DNA of 64,000 nucleotides from Cristatella mucedo (lineage: Eukaryota > Bryozoa > Phylactolaemata > Cristatellidae), in contig WPIO01000086.1 of NCBI GenBank assembly GCA_009760855.2, positions 724,501-788,500 on the forward strand, given 5' to 3'. A model generated the notes under the pieces. The model made no database searches. It was not told the DNA's origin and was given only the letters and a program-made list of their open reading frames with translations. Made by a program: the position numbers and the translations under genes. Positions 60,301 to 64,000 of this stretch are shown piece after piece (position 1 is the stretch's first letter; each line of letters starts with the position of its first letter).

Positions 60301-61855
60301 CGCATGGACTGATAGACTAAAAACCCGGGTGGAGTGGTCTCGGAAATACAGTTACTGGACCAAGGCGTCATCCAGGTTTCGGTAAGCAGAAATGCTTCTA
60401 GCTTCTCATGGACCACCTGATCGCGGATAAGTAACCCCTTGGTTTTTAACGAGCAGACATTTAGTAGGCGGAATTTAAGAGGCTGTCCAACAGCTGGGCG
60501 ACGGCGATGAAGTTGAGTGCCCTTCAACAGCATTTTGCTACATGAAACTATTGTGATTTATTGCCTCACCTACTGTAGGGCTCTCGAGGTATTGGCAGTA
60601 CTAGGCAGGTTTTTGCTATTGCTTCGGTCAGCCAAATTATTTCACCCTATTCCCCCTTTCGTAGACCCTAAAAATGCACCTATTTATCGCAGCATTTAAT
60701 GGGTTCCTGTGATTCGACCTTGATGTGGTTATGAGTGTTGACACTATGCTAGTTGCTACTTAACATGCATGCTGACCCTAGGCATGTCACCCCTAACCAT
60801 GGTATTCCTGTTGTTTATTAAGCATGCTACCACTGACTATTCGATTGTGTTTTTTAATGCAAATGTTAAGCGCCTAGGAAGTGATTGAGCTCTCTGAGGG
60901 CGCTGTATCAAGTGTATTATTAATATTATTATTATTATTGTTATTATAGAAGCACTGGTGTGTCCGAAAATTGTAGACACTGGGTGACTATTTGGACATC
61001 AAGGGGGTAGCTTAATGTTTTGCTTTGGCTTGTGTAGATTTTATTATGATTTATTATAATTATTATTTATTATTATTATTTATTATTATATTTATTATTT
61101 ATTATGATTTTATTTTATTATGTGCAGATTTGTTTGGTTAAGAATGGCCTTCCGACTACCATCTTTGGTGTGACTGCATCGCACTCCCTGGCGTTTATCG
61201 AAATGTATTGACGTTTGTACAAGGAACCCTATTCCTTATCGGCTCATCCAACTTTAGGCTAGTATAGGATTCAGCCATCGCGTCTCATCGATTCGGACCG
61301 CGTGCTTTATAGATGCGCTTGCTTTGCTACTGGCTCCGTGTGCCGAGGTATTTGCATGCTACTCTTTTTGTAGTCTGTTGAGGCGATTCATAACTGGCAT
61401 GAGGTTCTCGGTGGAGTTCAGTTTCAACAGGCTACCTATGCAGCTGTCACATCGTGCTGTCGTCATGGCCGTCGAAAGTCCGATCCTTCGATCAGTCCTC
61501 TTCCCAAACCCATTTGATGAATTGATGATGGCTACTCGTCTTCTTTCGCAGCTGGCCATCGACCAGCTCAGGTATCGAGTAGCTCTGGTCTTTTTGGCTG
61601 CTCCTTTTTGCTGTTTTGCTTTGTTTTTGTTTTCTTTTGCTGTTTTGGTGTGGGGGGCTGATGCCTCACCGAAGTGTGGTCCACCATGCTGGCACTCGCA
61701 CTTTTAGGTTCTACAACCAGCAGGTCGAGCAAAACACAGAGCAGAATCGGGCCGTCAAAGCCATCGTTGCCGGCTCTTCGGTGCCTGCTCCTTATCTCAT
61801 CTTCGGCCCGCCTGGCACCGGAAAGACAGTGACAATGGTGGAGGCTATCAAGCAA
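42117..61855 (+). CDS. MOV10: MOV10-like SF1 RNA helicase, 5' part (8 exons, continues beyond window)
   Basis: MOV10 proteins are UPF1-like superfamily 1 RNA helicases that work in the cytoplasm on mRNA decay and small-RNA silencing and restrain retrotransposons. Eight exons join in phase (665+269+241+93+154+158+198+148 nt = 642 codons). Landmarks in order: N-terminal domain with a P-x-F-S-x3-Y motif near residues 53-60; three zinc fingers (79-101, 132-156, 192-212); [12 protein letters not shown] (446-457); RPSVLRGD (482-489); [14 protein letters not shown] (542-555); Q-motif-like EQNRAV (604-609); Walker A GPPGTGKT (626-633). The order and wording match MOV10 rather than UPF1, SETX or IGHMBP2, and the match is closer than I expect for MOV10L1. 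In human MOV10 the Walker lysine is K530; here it is 632, mostly because of the zinc fingers. Walker B (DEAG-type) and motifs III-VI are not seen up to 64,000, so the gene is cut by the window edge. No stop or frameshift interrupts the spliced frame. Confidence 0.92.
42782..44541 (+). repeat. CTG/CTT-rich low-complexity first intron with internal duplications
   Basis: Most of intron 1 is C/T/G-rich on the plus strand, with dense CTGCTG and TTCTGC words. The segment at about 43090-43450 is recognisably repeated at about 44045-44290 (both have CCCCAGCATGTGCTG, then TTCCTTGA-CTTCTG-AACTGT and GCCTCTGCCACT). A third, weaker version lies at 43500-43860. Open frames through it are S/C/L-rich artefacts. 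Confidence 0.65.
43870..44030 (+). repeat. SINE family 1, plus strand, in MOV10 intron 1
   Basis: GGGCCGTGATGTCACTAGAA head, GACCTTGTCCCAAGGTC, GTGGGTTTGAATCATGC (B-box) and the body AACCTTTGAGGCTCTTCTGC, ending GCCAGTTAAATCAGATAGTA. Confidence 0.8.
44542..44705 (+). repeat. SINE family 1, diverged, plus strand, in MOV10 intron 1
   Basis: CGAGGTAAGGTGGTCGATGT, GTGGATTTGAGTCCTGTC (B-box-like), a small duplication of GGGGCACTTCTTTAAT, and an end reading GGCTGTAGAATCAGCTAG that leads into the 98 bp tandem duplication. Confidence 0.65.
44697..44892 (+). repeat. 98 bp perfect-looking tandem duplication next to exon 2 acceptor
   Basis: Two consecutive copies starting CAGCTAGCCTTATTATCAAG and ending GGACATGTTGCT. 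I see no mismatch between them by eye, implying recent origin. The second copy runs straight into the exon 2 acceptor (TTTTGCAG); the first lacks that acceptor. Confidence 0.88.
44901..45169 (+). CDS. MOV10: MOV10-like exon 2
   Basis: The acceptor ctttttgcag sits directly before 44901 and the donor is GCAG|GTACAG. One nt completes Arg222 with exon 1, then residues 223-311 follow plus 1 nt. The exon begins N-V-L-A-R-G and contains VEVQADG, matching the MOV10 region in which an EVQ-type strand opens the beta-rich domain ahead of the helicase core. The acceptor lies right next to a 98 bp tandem duplication in the intron (44697-44892). Confidence 0.85.
45745..45806 (+). mobile_element. LINE A-like tail in MOV10 intron 2
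   Basis: ACGTGTAAAGTGCCTCTAAAG and CTTCTCTGAGGGTGCTATAC, then a short CTTATTAAAG. Confidence 0.6.
45816..45955 (-). mobile_element. LINE A RT-upstream fragment, minus strand
   Basis: Matches 56030-56145 of the best copy (GGTGCTGGGACATGATCTGA, ATGTTAGTTATGCATGGCAG, AGGACAGTGGGAATAG). No 3' part is attached. Confidence 0.75.
46395..46612 (+). mobile_element. LINE 3' end, related family, plus strand
   Basis: ACATGTAAAAGGAAGCTAAA then GCTCACCTGTTCCTCACAG reads as an R-K-L-K-A-H-L-F-L-type ORF end (as in KKNLKTHLF of family A). The 3' UTR ends in TTCTTATTATTATTG. Confidence 0.5.
46745..46920 (+). repeat. SINE family 2 (tRNA head + LINE tail), plus strand
   Basis: GTCTGGTTTGGCCTAGTGT head, CCCCGACCGAGGTCGTG, a B-box-like TATTCGATGG, a TATATA-rich insert, then GAGATTGAGTTCTCATAGGG and TGCTATACAAATGAATTATA: the LINE-type tail. 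Confidence 0.65.
47316..47556 (+). CDS. MOV10: MOV10-like exon 3
   Basis: Acceptor ttattatag before 47316; donor GACAG|GTATTT. The split codon with exon 2 is G+GG (Gly312). Residues 312-391 include RSYVLQL and [11 protein letters not shown], a beta-sandwich-like stretch equivalent to the MOV10 region that reads as a C-x-T-x-F-x-G-x-F-P type segment in the human protein. The rest is proline-rich and less conserved. Confidence 0.8.
47715..47890 (+). mobile_element. LINE A 3' UTR and tail in MOV10 intron 3
   Basis: TTGTGCATGTCACATTTAAC, TGTGTAAAGTGCCTAGAATT and a shortened arm, then TTATTATTATTATG. Confidence 0.65.
48100..48225 (+). mobile_element. LINE A-like tail, diverged
   Basis: AAATTGCCCAGAAAGAGATT then TAGTTCCCCTGGGTGCTATG. 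Confidence 0.5.
48571..48663 (+). CDS. MOV10: MOV10-like exon 4
   Basis: A 93 nt exon: acceptor tgttttctag, donor GCCT|GTAAGT. It encodes [21 protein letters not shown], matching the MOV10 segment in which a short leucine-rich strand is followed by YP/YPIP and an L-rich helix. The phase is 1 nt in and 2 nt out, agreeing with both neighbours. Confidence 0.8.
49117..49164. repeat. (CA)n microsatellite in MOV10 intron 4
   Basis: About 24 AC dinucleotides. Frames on the complement read CVCVCV artefacts. Confidence 0.95.
49319..49472 (+). CDS. MOV10: MOV10-like exon 5
   Basis: Acceptor tgtttcag before 49319; donor TTGGAG|GTATGG. The first nt completes Leu423. Residues 424-474 contain Y-R-E-K-F followed by [12 protein letters not shown] (446-457), one of the most conserved MOV10 signatures (LEELQME-DIRxY in the human protein). 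It ends in phase 0 after L-F-L-E-L-E. Confidence 0.9.
50185..50862 (-). mobile_element. LINE B, minus strand, internally deleted, in MOV10 intron 5
   Basis: 3' UTR at 50185-50300 (ATCTGTATCTCCACAAAGAC), a decayed 3' ORF to about 50640, then a jump to the RT-downstream region at 50640-50860 matching 58250-58430 ([19 protein letters not shown]). It ends at a run of 14 G (50862-50875). Confidence 0.75.
51093..51250 (+). CDS. MOV10: MOV10-like exon 6
   Basis: Acceptor tatccacag, donor GATGA|GTAAGT. Residues 475-526 begin V-P-G-L-A-E-K and contain RPSVLRGD (482-489) and [13 protein letters not shown], matching the MOV10 1B/stalk region in which [13 protein letters not shown] is followed by YKGFVH. 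It ends with 2 nt (GA) that become Asp527 with exon 7. The following intron is about 10.1 kb and is filled with LINE sequence. Confidence 0.9.
51645..51785 (+). repeat. SINE family 2, plus strand, in MOV10 intron 6
   Basis: GGCTGTGATGTTACAAGGTT head, GTGGCTCGAGTCCTTCGG (B-box-like), then AAAGTTCTCTTCGGGAGCTA and TACAAATGAAG tail. Confidence 0.55.
51790..52640 (-). mobile_element. LINE family C (third family), decayed, minus strand
   Basis: A minus-strand stretch at 52390-52500 reads [15 protein letters not shown], then [11 protein letters not shown], an RT-downstream phrase equivalent to [10 protein letters not shown]...RLQLVQNS of family A. Flanks at 52240-52320 and 52080-52180 look like its 3' ORF and UTR. 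A related UTR occurs at 62870-63010. Confidence 0.5.
52785..53440 (-). mobile_element. LINE A 3' end, minus strand, in MOV10 intron 6
   Basis: AATAATAATTATACACTAGT tail, the inverted hairpin, UTR CATGCACAGGGTCAGCATGC, and a broken 3' ORF ([20 protein letters not shown]). Confidence 0.8.
53885..54360 (-). mobile_element. LINE B 3' part, split by a nested LINE A
   Basis: The 3' terminus (TAATGTAATGAATCTCCGTC), UTR and ORF end ([30 protein letters not shown]) stop at GGCCTTGTGGGTCAGTGTG, directly against the (AAT)n tail of the inserted LINE A. The upstream continuation of the same ORF resumes at 57961 (GTAAGAACTTTGCTCTG). Confidence 0.85.
54361..57960 (-). mobile_element. Near-complete LINE A (EN-RT), inserted into LINE B
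   Basis: Minus-strand order: about 490 bp 5' region without a recognisable ORF1; AP endonuclease in 57472-57215 and 57157-56465 ([39 protein letters not shown]); reverse transcriptase in 56409-55453 ([64 protein letters not shown]); the 3' domain in 55452-54607 ([39 protein letters not shown]); the UTR and hairpin tail with (ATT)n at 54361-54606. A stop follows immediately after Y-A-D-D-T, where another copy has Q, and two further breaks lie in the endonuclease region and between it and the RT. Clade L2/CR1-like. Confidence 0.9.
57961..60535 (-). mobile_element. LINE B EN-RT portion (5' half of the split element)
   Basis: Endonuclease at 60533-59763 ([44 protein letters not shown]); RT at 59330-58360 in frameshifted pieces ([57 protein letters not shown]); then RNLGVIF-equivalent DNA and [12 protein letters not shown] at 58078-57960. 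Joined to 53885-54360 it gives one element of about 3 kb. Dead: several frameshifts and stops. Confidence 0.88.
60668..60950 (+). mobile_element. LINE A 3' UTR and tail, plus strand
   Basis: AATGCACCTATTTATCGCAG (ORF end), UTR GCATGCTGACCCTAGGCATG, tail TTAAGCGCCTAGGAAGTGAT, (ATT)n at 60915-60945. Opposite in orientation to the neighbouring LINE B. Confidence 0.82.
61037..61122. repeat. AT-rich (TTATTA)n simple repeat
   Basis: Imperfect TTATTATT/TTTATTA units about 250 bp upstream of the MOV10 exon 7 acceptor. Confidence 0.85.
61374..61571 (+). CDS. MOV10: MOV10-like exon 7
   Basis: Acceptor ctttttgtag before 61374; donor CTCAG|GTATCG. Residues 527-592 read [12 protein letters not shown], then [14 protein letters not shown] (542-555), which is the MOV10 hallmark (V-x-F-T-F-N-R-x-P-x-R-x-Q-H-R-A). 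A variable [10 protein letters not shown] segment follows, like the W-x-x-L-x-P-x-L-F-P of vertebrate MOV10. The split codon with exon 8 is AG+G (Arg593). Confidence 0.9.
61708..61855 (+). CDS. MOV10: MOV10-like exon 8 with Walker A
   Basis: Acceptor cacttttag, donor AAGCAA|GTGAGC. Residues 593-642 start R-F-Y-N-Q-Q, include the Q-motif-like EQNRAV (604-609), then [20 protein letters not shown] with Walker A at 626-633 and the catalytic lysine at 632. The exon ends in phase 0 after A-I-K-Q. This is the start of RecA domain 1. No further exon is recognised between 61,856 and 64,000. Confidence 0.93.
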
Positions 61856-62274
61856 GTGAGCAACTGCCCCTACCTTTCAGCTACGTCATCTGATGAAGCT
61901 GAAAAATCTAGTAAATTTGTAGGACTGTTATTTGCATGCTATTCCATGACTGTGAAACATGATGAAGTGGGAGAACCGTGTGCATACTGTGTGGAATTTT
62001 GTCTTGGCAGCTTACTGCCCTGTCCCTCTTTGATAGTCGAGCGATTGCTTGCATGCTTCTCTTCATTTACGCCAGCTCTTGTGGTTAAAGTCGTTTTCGT
62101 GTGCCTCTAACCAGCCTCAAATATTTTTTGAGGCCGTGCGGTCATGTTCTATGCTTTCATAGCCTGGTATTCACTACTGGCCGATGTCGTGACATCACGT
62201 GCATTTATGACATATCAATAACCTGAAGACCCATCGTGTTCTTCATAGTATGTGCTCTGTGGATATGAAGTGTT

Positions 62275-62345
62275 CATTGCATGCTAAGGCATATGTCTAG
62301 CGCCCAGAAATTAAGTTAGTTCTAAGGTGCAATGCAAATTTCTTA
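62275..62345 (+). mobile_element. LINE A-like tail scrap in MOV10 intron 8
   Basis: TAGCGCCCAGAAATTAAGTT then GGTGCAATGCAAATTTCTTA. Confidence 0.45.
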
Positions 62346-62407
62346 TTATTAATGTTATGCAAGATGAAGTTGTGCACTTTATTATTAACCAATCGACCTA
62401 CCGTCTT

Positions 62408-62630
62408 CCTAGCATATGTAAAGTGCTTAGAAAGAGATTTAATTTCATGGGAGGCTATCCAAATCTGTCATTTCAGCTACCACTCACAGCTTATCCTTGT
62501 TGACATTGTGCATGCTACCACTAATCATGTGATTGTCCTTCCTTTACAGTGTGAAGTGCCTATATTACATTAGAAAGAATTTAATTTCTGTGAGGGTGCT
62601 ATACAAATTATTATTAGTATTATATGGGTA
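62408..62630 (+). mobile_element. Two LINE A-like tails in MOV10 intron 8
   Basis: AGCATATGTAAAGTGCTTAG at 62411 with a short arm, and TGTGAAGTGCCTATATTACA at 62550 with AATTTCTGTGAGGGTGCTAT and ATTATTAGTATTA. Confidence 0.55.
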
Positions 62631-62639
62631 GCAGTCGTA

Positions 62640-63480
62640 AGAGAGCTATATCTCTATAGGCTCTATACAACTAGATACATGAGAATCATTAGCTCTTTAC
62701 AATGAATACACGGTATCATGCTTATGTGAGAATGCCAAAGCACATAAGCATTATATACAGGCTAGCAGGCAAAAGGGTATAAGACACTCGGGTGGTTGTT
62801 TAGTTTGACCCCTGGTTAAAAAACAAGCACCGAATCGTGCACAGGATAGCATGCAAAGTGCTCAGTAACAAAACAAGACAACTTCACTGGTGAGAGAGAG
62901 AAAGCCTAGTCAAACAGATGAACCCTCAGATGAGACTTAAGCATAAATATTGAGAAAATACTGAGAAGACGGGTCCCACTATCGATTATTTGTTGGCAGT
63001 ACCTTTTAAAAGACAAGAATGCTAGAAATGACCCCTAAAGTTGTGATGACTTCTACATCAAAGGAAAGCCTTAAACGATTAGTAAACCATGTCTAACCTG
63101 AAATAAATCGGAAGCAGCATATCTACAAATAACAAATATACCGTATTTGCATCATATATGACTATTTTCCCAACTTGTTGATCCTTGATACATCGAGGCG
63201 CGTGTTTGCAGCTTAATAAGCTTGTGATTTTTAAATAGCTTCATTTACAGTATAGCATTTCGAAATGTAAATTCCATAATTTTGCTAATTCTCCGGTGAT
63301 TTACATGAAATTTTACTTGTGAATTCGGCTTATTGTACACCTTACTAAAGTTCATTTCTGATTTCGGTTAGATAGGCTTTACTGTAGATGTCTGCGATAG
63401 CAGAATACAAAGTTTAAGGACGTTTGATGGCATTGAATAGCGCATCTCCTTATATATAAGTTAGACATGGCTGAATTTGG
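62640..63480. other. Intron 8: decayed LINE family C UTR, no exon seen
   Basis: 62870-63010 resembles the UTR/3' ORF of the family C element at 51950-52180 (both have a GATGAACC/GGTGCATC then TTAGACTTAA pattern). The rest is AT-rich and unassigned. Confidence 0.35.
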
Positions 63481-63484
63481 ATTG

Positions 63485-63760
63485 ATTCACATGATAGATA
63501 GTCCGTAAATGCCAATCAATGGGAAGTCAGTCCAGATCTTTCTTAAGCTTGATCTAATCTCGTACTCCTATGTTCTTGATCTGATCCTATCCTTATCCTA
63601 TATTTTATATATCTTGTGCATAGTAGTCCTAGCTTATTTAATATCAGCAGTAAACCATAGGGAGTCTGGGTGAGGGCATACAATGTGCATAGTCAGACTT
63701 AGCAACTTGCAAACATCTTTCGGTGCTACGTTTGATACTATTCAAGCAGTGAGGGTGGGT
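63485..63760 (-). mobile_element. LINE A endonuclease-RT linker fragment, minus strand
   Basis: TGCCAATCAATGGGAAGTCA then GTCCAGATCTTTCTTAAGC matches 56485-56535 of the best copy. TCAGCAGTAAACCATAGGGA with GTCTGGGTGAGGGCATACAA matches 56565-56610. A unique insert of about 60 bp separates them. Confidence 0.7.
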
Positions 63761-64000
63761 TTGGTCGGATGTTTGAGCAAAATGATTCCAACCCCTGCTG
63801 CCAACTCAGCGATATGGATCGATAGGGCTGCTAGGCACTGTTAGTAGTTATATGCTAGTATGCTTGCAATCAATCTAACGATTGACAAGAGAATATAGGT
63901 AAAAGAAAACCAAGAAGGGAGCATTTTAGAAAATAATGAAAACAATATTAAGCTTATTACGATTATTTAGCTCTAATACTGCCATATTGTTGATTTTTCA

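Noticed and set aside
61856-64000. Next MOV10 exon (motif Ia, A-P-S-N-x-A-A-D)
   Set aside because: I scanned for it in all frames and saw no match; the region holds LINE tails and unassigned intron sequence.

Overview
This is eukaryotic (metazoan) genomic DNA. It holds one securely recognised protein-coding gene, one tentative gene on the opposite strand, and a dense load of retroposons and simple repeats. The evidence for a metazoan is a spliced gene with GT-AG introns, APE-endonuclease LINEs of the L2/CR1 kind, tRNA-derived SINEs, a hAT transposase remnant and long CT/TA/CA microsatellites. The repeat content looks like an invertebrate, but I cannot name the species or phylum. There are no bacterial operons, rRNA genes, true tRNA genes or CRISPR arrays.

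Main gene (42,117 to beyond the right edge, + strand): the 5' portion of a MOV10-family SF1 RNA helicase. Eight coding exons can be chained (42117-42781, 44901-45169, 47316-47556, 48571-48663, 49319-49472, 51093-51250, 61374-61571, 61708-61855). All seven junctions have GT/AG ends and matching reading phase, giving 642 codons that end just after the Walker A motif (GPPGTGKT, residues 626-633). Motifs Ia-VI are not seen before position 64,000 and presumably lie to the right. The N-terminal exon carries three zinc fingers (two of C-x2/4-C-x12-H-x5-H type, one C2HC). Compared with human MOV10 as I recall it, these account for roughly 100 extra residues. Intron 6 (10.1 kb) is swollen by nested LINEs.

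Tentative minus-strand gene: two small exons at 18472-18442 (starting M-S-G-P-P-A-Y) and 6375-6206, joined in phase across a 12 kb intron. They encode a proline/glutamine-rich, PPxY-containing N-terminus; the family is not settled.

Mobile elements: LINE family A has at least two dozen pieces. All 3' ends share a hairpin-forming tail (GCGCC...AGAGA...TCTCT...GGCGC) followed by (ATT)n. A nearly complete family A copy (54360-57960) sits inside a family B LINE (53885-54360 plus 57961-60535). SINE family 1 is tRNA-derived with its own tail. SINE family 2 fuses a tRNA-like head to a family-A-like LINE tail. Other items are a hAT remnant (29735-30580), a DUF5641-like retroelement scrap (2216-2404), LTR-like sequence near 35 kb with ~120 bp tandem repeats, and a 410 bp-spaced direct repeat at 19 kb.

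Layout: 0-10 kb is mostly unassigned with scattered LINE ends and a GC-richer patch at 5.6-6.9 kb. 10-13 kb holds a degenerate TTTAGGG-like array and very long CT/TA microsatellites. 13.8-23.3 kb is LINE A territory, including a tail-to-tail inverted pair. 23-42 kb is repeat debris with no recognised gene. 42-64 kb is the MOV10-like gene.
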